From NCBI GenBank assembly GCA_001603805.1, contig LUZY01000003.1, positions 186,001 to 250,000 of the forward strand: a stretch of 64,000 nt of DNA, given 5' to 3'. This DNA comes from Deferribacterales bacterium Deferri_01 (GTDB taxonomy: Bacteria; Chrysiogenota; Deferribacteres; Deferribacterales; Geovibrionaceae). How positions within the stretch are numbered: position 1 is the stretch's first letter; every line of letters begins with the position of its first letter. Both the position numbers and the translations under genes were made by a program. Positions 54,101 through 63,240 of this stretch are shown piece after piece. The notes under the pieces are model-generated. The model saw nothing but the letters and a program-made list of their open reading frames with translations, made no database searches and was not told the DNA's origin.

Positions 54101-55966
54101 ATGGGAACAATCGATAAACTGAAGCTTCCCGACGATATAAAAAAGCTTGATTATCAGCAGACAGATGTTCTTGCCGCTGAAACAAGAGGAATTATAATCG
54201 ACACTGTTTCCAAAAACGGCGGACATCTTGCTCCCAGTCTCGGTGTAGTGGAGCTTACCATAAGTCTGCTGAGAAACTTCTCACCTCTTTATGACCGCAT
54301 AGTGTGGGATGTGGGGCATCAGTCATATGCTTACAAAATCCTGACAGACAGGAAGGACAGATTCCACACATTACGGACTTATAAAGGTATATCAGGCTTT
54401 ATAAAACCCTCGGAAAGCTCTTTTGACGCTTTCGGTGTGGGGCATACAAGCACATCCATATCCGCAGGTCTTGGTATGGCTGCTGCTGATTCCATACTGG
54501 AGCGTGACAGAAAAGTCGTTGCTGTGATAGGTGACGGCGCAATGACTGCCGGAATGGCTTTTGAGGCTCTCAACAACCTCGGACATCTGGACAAACGCAT
54601 GATAGTTGTGCTGAATGACAATGAAATGTCGATCAGCAGCAACGTGGGCGCCTTTTCACACTACCTTTCAAACCTTATGACTGGTAAAATGTACACCCGT
54701 TTCAGGAAAGATGTTCAGAACCTCCTGGAAAAACGTCCTCTCGGTCCGAGGCTTCTTAAAATAGCTAAAAAAGTTGAAGAAGGTATAGTCGGGCTTTTTA
54801 CTCCTGGCATCCTTTTTGAAGAACTTGGGCTAAGATATATCGGGCCTGTGAACGGTCATAAGATATCCGATCTTGATAAGGCTTTCCAGAATGCCATGCT
54901 TCAGGACGGACCTGTAATCATACATGTTTCCACCAAAAAGGGGCACGGTTACGAATTTGCGGAGAATGATCCTTCCCGCTTCCACGGCGTTTCATCATTT
55001 AATATAAGCACAGGCTGTTCCGCAAAGTTGGGCAGTGCAGAATCATATACAGACGTTTTCGGTAAGGTTATTGCCGAAATGGGCGCTCAGAATAAAGAAA
55101 TAGCCGCCATAAGCGCCGCCATGAAGGATGGTACAGGACTTTGCGAGTTTGAGCAGAAGTTTCCTGAACGCTTTTTTGATGTAGGCATAGCTGAACAGCA
55201 TGCGGTTACATTCGCCGCAGGTCTTGCCATAAGCGGCATACGCCCTTATGTCGCCATTTACTCCACATTTTTTCAGCGTGCGTTTGACCAGATTATACAT
55301 GATGTTGCAATCCAGAACCTTCCAGTTGTCTTCTGTATAGACAGAGGCGGGCTCGTGGGGGCAGACGGACCCACTCACCACGGTGTTTTCGATATTTCTT
55401 ATTTCCGTATGATACCGAACATCTCCATAATGCTTCCGAAAGATGCCTATGAGCTTGAAACCATGCTTAAAATGACCATGGCGCTCAAAGGACCGTCCGC
55501 TGTGAGGTACGCAAGGGGCGAGGCACACCACTATACCGAACTGCCTGTTTCCTCTGTGGAGTACGGCAAGCCGGAAGTTATTGAAGCCGAAGGCAGCATA
55601 GCTGTGGTTTCTGTGGGGCATATTTTTGAGGAGTCCTATAAACTATGGAAGATGCTTAAAGAGGAATACGGCAGTGTTTCTCTTATAAATCTTCGTTTCC
55701 TTAAACCCCTTGATCAGGATTATCTCTGTAATGTCATAGGTTCCAAAAAACTTGTTGTTACAGTGGAAGAGGGATCGGTTAAAGGCGGTGCCGGAGAAGA
55801 GGTTCAGTCTATACTTATGGACGGCGGCAGCAGTGCAAAGGTTGTGCGCTGCGGAATACCCGATAAATTTATAGAGCATGGCTCAGTTAAGGAACTCAGA
55901 CAGATTTGCGGGCTCACCGCAGAGCAGATGTTTGAAAGAGTAAAATCCGTTTACGGCGGATTATGA
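54101..55966 (+). CDS. dxs: 1-deoxy-D-xylulose-5-phosphate synthase
   Basis: 621 residues. The thiamine diphosphate motif GDGAMTAGMAFEALNN, the transketolase middle domain (DVGIAEQHAVTFAAGLA) and the PTHHGVFDISY segment are present. It makes DXP from pyruvate and glyceraldehyde 3-phosphate, the first step of the MEP isoprenoid pathway. It abuts ispA with no spacer, and the tlyA start overlaps by 4 bases. Confidence 0.97.
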   Translation: MGTIDKLKLPDDIKKLDYQQTDVLAAETRGIIIDTVSKNGGHLAPSLGVVELTISLLRNFSPLYDRIVWDVGHQSYAYKILTDRKDRFHTLRTYKGISGFIKPSESSFDAFGVGHTSTSISAGLGMAAADSILERDRKVVAVIGDGAMTAGMAFEALNNLGHLDKRMIVVLNDNEMSISSNVGAFSHYLSNLMTGKMYTRFRKDVQNLLEKRPLGPRLLKIAKKVEEGIVGLFTPGILFEELGLRYIGPVNGHKISDLDKAFQNAMLQDGPVIIHVSTKKGHGYEFAENDPSRFHGVSSFNISTGCSAKLGSAESYTDVFGKVIAEMGAQNKEIAAISAAMKDGTGLCEFEQKFPERFFDVGIAEQHAVTFAAGLAISGIRPYVAIYSTFFQRAFDQIIHDVAIQNLPVVFCIDRGGLVGADGPTHHGVFDISYFRMIPNISIMLPKDAYELETMLKMTMALKGPSAVRYARGEAHHYTELPVSSVEYGKPEVIEAEGSIAVVSVGHIFEESYKLWKMLKEEYGSVSLINLRFLKPLDQDYLCNVIGSKKLVVTVEEGSVKGGAGEEVQSILMDGGSSAKVVRCGIPDKFIEHGSVKELRQICGLTAEQMFERVKSVYGGL

Positions 55967-56799
55967 AAAAAGAACGCCTTGATCTGCTTTTAGTGGAATA
56001 CGGGCTGGCAGAGTCTCAGGAGCATGCTAAACGCCTGATAATGGCGGGGCTGGCTGTTGCGGATGATCACCGGGTGGACAAACCCGGTCAGCTCATAAGC
56101 CGTGAGGCTGTTCTGAGGCTAAAGGAAACACTGCCGTATGTAAGCCGGGGCGGACTGAAGCTTGAAAAGGCTGTCAGTGCTTTTGGTCTGGACTTCACAG
56201 GCAAAACAGTTCTCGATATAGGCTCATCAACCGGCGGATTTACTGACCTTGCTCTTCAGAAAGGTGCGCTGAAAGTCTTTGCCGTTGATGTGGGCACAAA
56301 CCAGCTTCATGAAAAGCTGAAAAAAGACAGCCGTGTCATCAGCCTTGAACAAACCAACTTCCGTACTATCCCTTTTGAGACCATCGGTGAGAAGATTGAT
56401 ATAATTGTCTCCGATGTTTCGTTCATTTCACTTTCCATGATTATCCCCTCATGTGTTCAGTTCTGTAAGGAAGGAACGGAAGCTGTGTTTCTTATAAAAC
56501 CGCAGTTTGAAGCAGAAAGGGGCGAGATCGGCAAAAACGGTATAGTTACCGACACCTCTGTACATAAGCGGGTGATACAATATATCGCCGGATGTGCCGG
56601 GGAATCATCCTTCTTTTTCCACGGTCTGACCCAGTCGCCGATACGCGGTGCAAAAGGAAATCTTGAATATCCTGCGTATTTTGTATACAATCAGCCGTCA
56701 GACTCCGGTGATTCAGCGGAGATAATCAGACGGGTTGTGAATGAAAACTATATCTATAGTAGCAAAACCTCACGGAGAACAAGTCAGGCAGACACTTGA
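55963..56799 (+). CDS. tlyA: TlyA-family rRNA 2'-O-methyltransferase
   Basis: 278 residues: an N-terminal S4 RNA-binding domain (RLDLLLVEYGLAESQEHAKR) and an FtsJ-like domain with SAM motif LDIGSSTGGFTDLALQKGA and the KPQFE region. It methylates ribosomal RNA and was long called hemolysin. The final 59 bases also encode the start of nadK in another frame. A TTGTATACAA string at 56691 lies within its coding part. Confidence 0.92.
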   Translation: MKKERLDLLLVEYGLAESQEHAKRLIMAGLAVADDHRVDKPGQLISREAVLRLKETLPYVSRGGLKLEKAVSAFGLDFTGKTVLDIGSSTGGFTDLALQKGALKVFAVDVGTNQLHEKLKKDSRVISLEQTNFRTIPFETIGEKIDIIVSDVSFISLSMIIPSCVQFCKEGTEAVFLIKPQFEAERGEIGKNGIVTDTSVHKRVIQYIAGCAGESSFFFHGLTQSPIRGAKGNLEYPAYFVYNQPSDSGDSAEIIRRVVNENYIYSSKTSRRTSQADT

Positions 56800-57592
56800 A
56801 AAGGTGTGCTATTTTCTCTCCGGAAAAGATGTGGATATCCTCTTTGAGGAAAAAGCGGCAAATGTTATGGGTGTCGCTCCTACCGACCATGAAGAAATCA
56901 GAGAAAAATCAGATCTTGTTATCGTACTTGGCGGTGACGGGACTCTGATTTCCGCTGCACGTCTCCTCGGCAGCAAAGAAACGCCGGTTCTCGGTGTGAA
57001 CCTCGGCAGGCTTGGTTTTCTTACCGAAACGAGAGTCGATGAGGTTATCAACTCCCTTGATGATTTTCTTAATGATGACTACAAGCTTGAAAAACGAATG
57101 AAGCTTCATTGTCATATTGAGGAAGAAGGACTGAAGACTCTTGAAATTGAAGTTCTTAACGATGTTGTTATCAATAAATCCGACCTTGCGAGAATCATCG
57201 AGATGGATGTCTATATCGACGGTGATTTTGTGAACCGCTACAGGGCGGACGGGCTCATAATTTCCACCCCCACAGGTTCAACCGCATATAATCTCGCAGC
57301 AGGAGGACCCATAGTCCATCCTGAGACGGAAACAATAATCATCTCGCCCATATGCCCTCATGCTCTCACAAACAGACCAATTGTTGTCAATGACAGCAGC
57401 CATATTGAAATAAAGCTCAGGAGCAGGGATGAAAATGTTTCGATAACCTATGACGGTCAGGTATGGCGGTCCATTGACCCCGCAATGACCATATCGGTTA
57501 AAAAGGCAAAGTCGCCCACTGTGCTTGTTGTGCCTAAAAATAAAAACTATTACTCCCTTCTCAGGGAAAAACTCGGCTGGGGCGATTCCTGA
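56741..57592 (+). CDS. nadK: NAD kinase
   Basis: 283 residues. GGDGTLISAAR, GVNLGRLGFLTE and STPTGSTAYNLAAGGP are the ATP-NAD kinase signatures. It makes NADP from NAD and ATP. The ATG at 56741 gives the family N-terminus ISIVAKPHGEQV; the gene thus overlaps tlyA by 59 bases in a different frame. No strong ribosome binding site is visible before it, so coupling to tlyA translation is likely. TGATG links it to recN. Confidence 0.95.
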   Translation: MKTISIVAKPHGEQVRQTLEKVCYFLSGKDVDILFEEKAANVMGVAPTDHEEIREKSDLVIVLGGDGTLISAARLLGSKETPVLGVNLGRLGFLTETRVDEVINSLDDFLNDDYKLEKRMKLHCHIEEEGLKTLEIEVLNDVVINKSDLARIIEMDVYIDGDFVNRYRADGLIISTPTGSTAYNLAAGGPIVHPETETIIISPICPHALTNRPIVVNDSSHIEIKLRSRDENVSITYDGQVWRSIDPAMTISVKKAKSPTVLVVPKNKNYYSLLREKLGWGDS

Positions 57593-59250
57593 TGCTTAAT
57601 ATGCTTCGTGTTGAAAATCTTTCTGTTATTGAGTCCGCAACTGTCGAATTCGGTGAAGGTCTGAATATAATCACCGGAGAAACCGGAGCGGGTAAGTCCG
57701 TATTCATAGGAGCGCTCAAGCTTTTGCTTGGTGAACGCTTTACCAGAACACTTCTTCGTGATGAGGAGAAAAAGCTTGTGGTGGAAGGGCTTTTCAGCGG
57801 AGATTTCTCCCACCTTTCAGATGAAACCAAAGAACAGTTCGGGATAGAGGATGAAGTTATAATCCGCAGAGAGATAGACAACGCAGGGAAAAACCGTGTT
57901 TATCTCAATAACAAGCTTGCAACAGTAGTTCAGCTTAAGGAAGTTGCTGATGGATTTGCCGATATACATGGTCAGCATGAGCATCAGCGCCTGCTTAATC
58001 CCGCCTGCCATATCGAATTTCTGGATGCAGCAGTGGAGCAGCGCTTCAAGTCGGACTATGCGGAGAGTTACGGCAGGTATCAGGAAAAGAAAAAAAAGTT
58101 TGAGAACATCAAGTCAGACATATCAAAAACACTCAAAGAAAAAGACATTCTGGAATTTCAGCTTAACGAAATTGAATCAATGAACATAGACCCGGCCGAA
58201 GATGAAGGGCTTGAGGAAAAGATAAAAATGCTGTCACACATGGAGAAAATCCGTGAGGCTGCGGCAACTTCCCTTAATTATCTTAAAGACGGCGAGGTGA
58301 ATGCCTCTGAACTTATCGGAAGTGCATCATCTCTTATGTCATCTGTTTCTGATTACGGAACGGAGCTTGCCTCCGCCGCAGACAGTCTGTCAGAAATAGG
58401 CTATAAAATTACTGATTTAACAGCTTTTCTGGAGAAAATGCTGGATATGCAGGAACTTGACCCCGAAGAGCTTAACAGGCTGATGGACAGGAAGTTCCGC
58501 CTTGCTAATCTAATGAAGAAATACGGCGGAACCCTGGAAGAGGTTATCCGCCACGGTCAGGAGATTAAGGAGCGTCTTGATAATCTTTTTCTGGATGAGG
58601 ATGCCCTCACCAAAATGGAAAAAGAGGTTGCATCGTTTCACAGCGATGCTGTTAAAAAAGCCGATGCCTTAAACTCTGCCAGAAGAAAAGCAGCGGACAC
58701 ACTTTCTTCAGAAATTATTAAGAATTTAAGTGAACTGGAGCTTAAGAATTCTGTCTTTAAACTTGAGTTTTTTCAGCAGGATGAACTTGACGAACTGGGC
58801 GGCGTACGCACAGAGTTTTATATATCCACCAACCCGGGTTTTCCGCCTGCTCCTCTGGCACGAGTTGCTTCCGGCGGGGAAATTTCAAGGGTTATGCTTT
58901 CGCTTAAAGATGTTTTTGCCGAGTCTGATCGTGTGGACACTCTTGTGTTTGACGAGATAGATACAGGCATAAGCGGAAAAACTGCAAAGCAGGTGGCAAA
59001 AAAACTGAGCAGCATCGCACGGGGTAAGCAGGTTATTGTTATCACCCACCTTCCTGTTGTTGCCGCTGAAGGAAGCAAGCACTTTCACATTCTAAAAGGT
59101 ACCGCCGGAGATAAGGCGAAAACCGATGTGAAAGAACTGAATCCTGATGAAAGGGAAGAAGTTATCGCCTTTATGATAGCGGGAGAGAAGACTCCCTCGT
59201 CAATTGAGCAGGCACGAGAACTTTTAACAGGCAGGGGGGATAATGCTTAG
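57592..59250 (+). CDS. recN: DNA repair protein RecN
   Basis: 552 residues of the SMC-like family. Walker A ITGETGAGKSVFI, a central coiled coil (about 155-370), the signature ASGGEISRVMLSLK and Walker B LVFDEIDTGISG are intact. It promotes double-strand break repair. In many bacteria it follows nadK, as here. Overlaps dedA by 8 bases. Confidence 0.96.
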   Translation: MLNMLRVENLSVIESATVEFGEGLNIITGETGAGKSVFIGALKLLLGERFTRTLLRDEEKKLVVEGLFSGDFSHLSDETKEQFGIEDEVIIRREIDNAGKNRVYLNNKLATVVQLKEVADGFADIHGQHEHQRLLNPACHIEFLDAAVEQRFKSDYAESYGRYQEKKKKFENIKSDISKTLKEKDILEFQLNEIESMNIDPAEDEGLEEKIKMLSHMEKIREAAATSLNYLKDGEVNASELIGSASSLMSSVSDYGTELASAADSLSEIGYKITDLTAFLEKMLDMQELDPEELNRLMDRKFRLANLMKKYGGTLEEVIRHGQEIKERLDNLFLDEDALTKMEKEVASFHSDAVKKADALNSARRKAADTLSSEIIKNLSELELKNSVFKLEFFQQDELDELGGVRTEFYISTNPGFPPAPLARVASGGEISRVMLSLKDVFAESDRVDTLVFDEIDTGISGKTAKQVAKKLSSIARGKQVIVITHLPVVAAEGSKHFHILKGTAGDKAKTDVKELNPDEREEVIAFMIAGEKTPSSIEQARELLTGRGDNA

Positions 59251-59851
59251 TGCATTTGTTAATCTAGTTCTGGACGCCGTTCAGGGTATGGGTTATGCGG
59301 GGATAGTTCTCCTCATGGCTCTGGAAAGCTCATTTGTTCCTTTTCCCAGCGAAGTGATTGTTCCGCCGGCGGGATACCTTGCGGCGCAGGGGAAGATGAA
59401 TATATACCTCGTTGTTCTTTCCGGTATAGCCGGTAGTTTAATTGGGGCACTGGTAAACTACTTTATTGCTGTTTATATGGGCAGAGGGCTTCTTAAAAAG
59501 TACAGCAGATACTTCTTTCTCAATGAGGAAAAATTCGGAAAGGTTGAAAAATTTTTCCTTAAACACGGAGAAGTTACCACATTTACCGGGCGTCTTATCC
59601 CTGTGATAAGGCAGTATATTTCATTTCCGGCGGGTTTAGCAGGAATGAATATTCCCAAGTTCTGCTTCTATACAGGGCTCGGAGCCGGTATATGGGTTGT
59701 TGTGCTTGCATGGGTAGGTTTTTTCATCGGAAACAATCCGGAGCTAATGCACAGTAAATTAAAGACGATAAGTATTTTACTGCTTGTTTTTGTAGCCGTT
59801 ATCCTTGTGGGCTACTTTTATTATCAAAAAAAGAAAAAGAAGGCTGTGTGA
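59243..59851 (+). CDS. DedA-family membrane protein
   Basis: 202 residues with four to five membrane segments. ESSFVPFPSEVIVPPAGYLA, the GxLxGxxxNY segment (GSLIGALVNY) and TFTGRLIPVIRQYISFPAG are the DedA/SNARE-associated signatures with the functional Arg residues. The family takes part in lipid-carrier recycling and membrane homeostasis. Basic Lys-rich tail. Confidence 0.93.
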   Translation: MLSAFVNLVLDAVQGMGYAGIVLLMALESSFVPFPSEVIVPPAGYLAAQGKMNIYLVVLSGIAGSLIGALVNYFIAVYMGRGLLKKYSRYFFLNEEKFGKVEKFFLKHGEVTTFTGRLIPVIRQYISFPAGLAGMNIPKFCFYTGLGAGIWVVVLAWVGFFIGNNPELMHSKLKTISILLLVFVAVILVGYFYYQKKKKKAV

Positions 59852-61008
59852 TGTTAAAAAAACTTTTCTATTCTTTGCTTACCGCCGTGCTTATTTTTAC
59901 GGCATCAGTTTCCCACGCCTCTCCGTACATGGAAAGGACTGTCAAATTCGGTGAAACTCTCTATTCTATTCTCGGTGACATCTTCGACTCAGCTCAGATA
60001 CTTGAGATCGCAAAGGAGATTAAAAACCAGATTCCCGATTTTACCCTGAAAGCGGGCGCAACTCTGCTTACAGATGAGAACTCCGTACTTTTCAAGCTCA
60101 GTCTTGATAAGGAGCTTCTTATTGAGAAAAACGGCGACAGTTTCAGGGTTGAAGCGGTGGAATACCCCGTTGAAACAGTTACAACCTATGTTACAGGCAA
60201 CATTGATTACAGCCTTTATGAAGCAATAACATCTGTCGGCGAAGATTTTTCCCTGGCTATGAAGCTGGCGGACATATTTGAGTGGGAAATAGACTTTTTT
60301 AAAGATATACGCACGGGTGACAGCTTTACCCTCCTTGTTGACAAGCGCTTCATTAAGGGTGAATTTGCTGGTTACGGTAAGGTGCATGCTGCTGATTTTT
60401 TCAACAACGGCAGGCATATCCGTGCCTTGTACTATGAAAACGGTAAGACAAGAGGCTATTTTACCCCCGAAGGAAATTCTCTTAAGAAAGGTTTCCTTAA
60501 GGCACCTCTGAAATTCAGCAGGATTTCATCAAAATTCAGCTATAAAAGGCTCCATCCTGTTCTTAACAAAGTAAGACCTCATCTCGGTGTAGACTATGCT
60601 GCTCCTGTCGGAACGCCTATCTATGCAACCGCTGACGGCTATATAAGCAAGAAAGGTTACGGCAAATACAACGGAAACTACATAGGTATTCGCCACACCA
60701 ATGACTACCACACCCTTTTCCTTCACCTGTCCCGCTTTGCAAAAGGTGTCGGTTTGGGTAAATTTGTAAGGCAGGGTGAGGTGATAGGATATGTGGGCAG
60801 CACAGGTATCTCCACCGGTCCGCATGTTGACTACCGCATAAGAAAAGGGAACACGTATATAAACCCGCTCACTTTCAAAGCTCCGGCGCCGAAGCTTCCT
60901 TCCGCCGAAGTTGCTGAATTCCGTGTTAAAACAGCCTACTATTCCACAAAGCTGGATGACGCACTTGTGCGGATGGCATACGCTTCAAAAACTGTTCCGG
61001 TAATGTAA
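59851..61008 (+). CDS. M23-family peptidase with LysM-like N-terminus
   Basis: 385 residues. A signal peptide (cleavage near SHASPY) precedes a LysM-like segment (VKFGETLYSILGDI), an intermediate domain and a LytM barrel. Metal ligands His244 and Asp248 lie in HLGVDYA. The second motif reads GPHVDY (His325, Asp327), where active enzymes usually have His-x-His, so the third ligand is Asp if the metal is bound. It may cleave peptide crosslinks of peptidoglycan or act as an amidase activator. Start is ATG 59851, overlapping the dedA stop. Confidence 0.9.
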   Translation: MLKKLFYSLLTAVLIFTASVSHASPYMERTVKFGETLYSILGDIFDSAQILEIAKEIKNQIPDFTLKAGATLLTDENSVLFKLSLDKELLIEKNGDSFRVEAVEYPVETVTTYVTGNIDYSLYEAITSVGEDFSLAMKLADIFEWEIDFFKDIRTGDSFTLLVDKRFIKGEFAGYGKVHAADFFNNGRHIRALYYENGKTRGYFTPEGNSLKKGFLKAPLKFSRISSKFSYKRLHPVLNKVRPHLGVDYAAPVGTPIYATADGYISKKGYGKYNGNYIGIRHTNDYHTLFLHLSRFAKGVGLGKFVRQGEVIGYVGSTGISTGPHVDYRIRKGNTYINPLTFKAPAPKLPSAEVAEFRVKTAYYSTKLDDALVRMAYASKTVPVM

Positions 61009-61013
61009 ATAGC

Positions 61014-61039
61014 AAACCCTCCGAAAGGAGGGTTTTTTT
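61014..61039. terminator. Bidirectional terminator at the end of the operon
   Basis: AAACCCTCC (61014-61022) pairs with GGAGGGTTT (61027-61035) around GAAA, with T on the plus side. It also lies just beyond the minus-strand deacetylase stop. Confidence 0.88.
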
Positions 61040-61041
61040 AT

Positions 61042-62004
61042 CTAAATCTTCAGCTTGAACTTTCTTCCGAAAAGGCTCGCAGATATTGAATTGGAATACA
61101 TGGAAAGTCTTCTTTTAAGCCATGATATCGGCTTGTCTCCTTTTACCCTGATTCTTTTTATTATCCGAACATCTGTGTGCTTTGCATTTGCGCCTCTGTC
61201 AAATGTGAATGCTCCTTTGTATCCGGATTCCTCCAGAATACTCACTGAAAGCCTGTCATACTGACCGCACGGCCAGCTCAGGAATCCGCAGGGGCGGGCG
61301 AGAATGTACTCAAGCTCTTTTTTGCTCTCTTCAAGCTCATAGCGGCAAAGTTTGGCACGCTCGTCCATTCCTCTTAATACGGGCTTGCCGTCTTTTATGG
61401 TGTACCCGTTGTAAGCAAGTGCCGAACCTACGTCATAAACTTTATCGCCTTCCTGTATAACGTTGCATACGCTTTTGAAACACCAGTGCTTCTTATTCGG
61501 ATATGTTCCGGTGGCAGAGGACGAGCGGAATATCATCGGGTAGGTCACAGATGCGCTGTATACTTCGTGTCCGAATTCATGGACAGTTTCATAAATTTCC
61601 TGCCTGCTCATAAAACCGGAGAAGTCTCCTCCGCAGAGGGCTTTTTCAAAGTTCTGCTCTCTTGTTAAACATTCAATTGCAGATCTTTTTGACCTTTTCG
61701 GAGTATCATGCAGAAAACCGGTTACACAGAAAAAAACTGCCTTGAAGCCGAATTCATCAAGGGTTGGTATAACATTAATCCAATTGTCGAAAAAACATGC
61801 GTCAAAGGTGATTACCAGCGGTTTCTCAGGGATTACGCTGCTGTCTCCGCACATGAAGTCATGCAGGGTAACGGCGGTCACTGGTGTGTAGCCTTCCTGC
61901 GCAATCAACCTCATATGGTTTCTGAAGTCTTCCTTAGTTATGTCGCTTTTATCTGATATGCTTGTATAACTTATTACAGGTACTGATTTAAAGGTGGAGA
62001 ACAT
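61042..62004 (-). CDS. Polysaccharide deacetylase-fold protein, metal ligands lost
   Basis: 320 residues of the NodB homology fold: VPVISYTSISD at the N-terminus, ITFDACFFDNW at the first motif (D68 kept, the expected metal-binding second Asp is Ala69) and GHEVYSASVTYP at the second motif (the metal-binding His residues are replaced by Ala151 and Tyr155). All three usual metal ligands are thus missing. It is probably catalytically inactive in the standard way, perhaps a binding or structural protein. It overlaps the glycosyltransferase gene by 17 bases, in one operon. No signal peptide. Confidence 0.75.
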   Translation of the reverse strand: MFSTFKSVPVISYTSISDKSDITKEDFRNHMRLIAQEGYTPVTAVTLHDFMCGDSSVIPEKPLVITFDACFFDNWINVIPTLDEFGFKAVFFCVTGFLHDTPKRSKRSAIECLTREQNFEKALCGGDFSGFMSRQEIYETVHEFGHEVYSASVTYPMIFRSSSATGTYPNKKHWCFKSVCNVIQEGDKVYDVGSALAYNGYTIKDGKPVLRGMDERAKLCRYELEESKKELEYILARPCGFLSWPCGQYDRLSVSILEESGYKGAFTFDRGANAKHTDVRIIKRIRVKGDKPISWLKRRLSMYSNSISASLFGRKFKLKI

Positions 62005-63004
62005 TATTTATAAACCTCTTCAAAGCGGGCTTAACATAGTCCGCAGTCAGATCTTCCATGCAGGGTATATCCCCGCTGATTGAGCATACTGATTTTCCGC
62101 AGGGCTGACACTCCATTCCTTTGGTAATAAAGGTATGCTCAGGCGAATTGAATACCCAGTTAGTGTGAGATGAACCGATTATTATGAAAGTGGGTATCCT
62201 GAATGACGTAGCTATGTGATGAGGGGCTGAATCATTTCCGATATGAAGCTTTGCCCTTTTTATAAGAGACGTAAACTCGGACAGTGAGAGCTGCGGCATC
62301 AGAAAAACATTTTCAGGCATAACCGGTACGTTGTTTACTATATACTCCTTTTCACCCGGGCCATAGGTAAGAATCACCTTTGCACCATATTCCTCAGTCA
62401 TGAAGCGTGTTATCTCAATGAAGTGTTTAAGCTTCCATCTTCTTGTGTCCCGCTTATGAGTGGGTGAAACTGTTACTAAAAAGTCGTCATCATTTATTCC
62501 GAAGCTTTTCAGAACTTCAGCCGCTTTATTGTCTGCTGCCTCTGATGTGAACAGTTCCGGTCTTGTATTATGATTTTCAAGCTTAAAGCCTTTTATGAAA
62601 GGGACAGCCAGAGAGAGCTTTGTTTCCCCCGGGCTTCCTTCAATTCTGTCTGCAAGGGTGTTGTAAAAAATTTTCCTGCGGCTTGTGGCGTAGCCAACTG
62701 TTTGTTTTGCACCGCTGAAAAAGCATATAAGCGCTGTCCGGGGGTTATTCATAAAGTCCAGCACTGCGTCATACTTATTTTTACGCACTTCATATACGGT
62801 CTTAAGAAAGCCTTTGAAGCCGTCTTTCCTGTTAATAGTGAGTATATTCCGCAGATACGGGCTATTTTCCAGAACAGGTTTGTTCGCAGGAAAAGTGAGA
62901 AAATCTATCTCTGCATCAGGATAAATCTTTTTTATTTCTCTGGGGATATGTGTGGTGAGAACAACATCTCCGGTCTGATATAATTGTATGAGAAGAAATT
63001 TCAT
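61988..63004 (-). CDS. Glycosyltransferase family 9 (heptosyltransferase-like)
   Basis: 338 residues. LLIQLYQTGDVVLTTHIP at the N-terminus, VTVSPTHKRDTRRWKLKHF and IGNDSAPHHIATSFRIP are GT9 motifs. A Cys-rich C-terminal segment (CQPCGKSVCSISGDIPCMED) is common in this family. It likely adds heptose to the lipopolysaccharide core or a related glycan; the acceptor is not readable. First gene of a two-gene minus-strand operon with the deacetylase-fold protein. Confidence 0.9.
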   Translation of the reverse strand: MKFLLIQLYQTGDVVLTTHIPREIKKIYPDAEIDFLTFPANKPVLENSPYLRNILTINRKDGFKGFLKTVYEVRKNKYDAVLDFMNNPRTALICFFSGAKQTVGYATSRRKIFYNTLADRIEGSPGETKLSLAVPFIKGFKLENHNTRPELFTSEAADNKAAEVLKSFGINDDDFLVTVSPTHKRDTRRWKLKHFIEITRFMTEEYGAKVILTYGPGEKEYIVNNVPVMPENVFLMPQLSLSEFTSLIKRAKLHIGNDSAPHHIATSFRIPTFIIIGSSHTNWVFNSPEHTFITKGMECQPCGKSVCSISGDIPCMEDLTADYVKPALKRFINNVLHL

Positions 63005-63240
63005 TTTACACCGTATCTTAAAGATTTTGAAAGATAACAGACTAACAAGTTCCGGTCAATTTTTTAATAATCACAATAAACTATGACTGTGTGCAGTTTT
63101 TGCGCAGGTGTGCAGGAAGTTAGCTTGCTTCTGAATCATGTTAAGTCTGTTAGTCTTTGATATTAAAACAAAAATATTATTGGCACAAAAGGAACGGACT
63201 TTGCTTAATAATTTGTAAAGCTCATCTAAGGAGGCATGAA

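Noticed and set aside
56691-56700. Third copy of TTGTATACAA
   Set aside because: It lies inside the tlyA coding sequence (encoding Phe-Val-Tyr-Asn) and lacks the flanking bases shared by the two intergenic copies.
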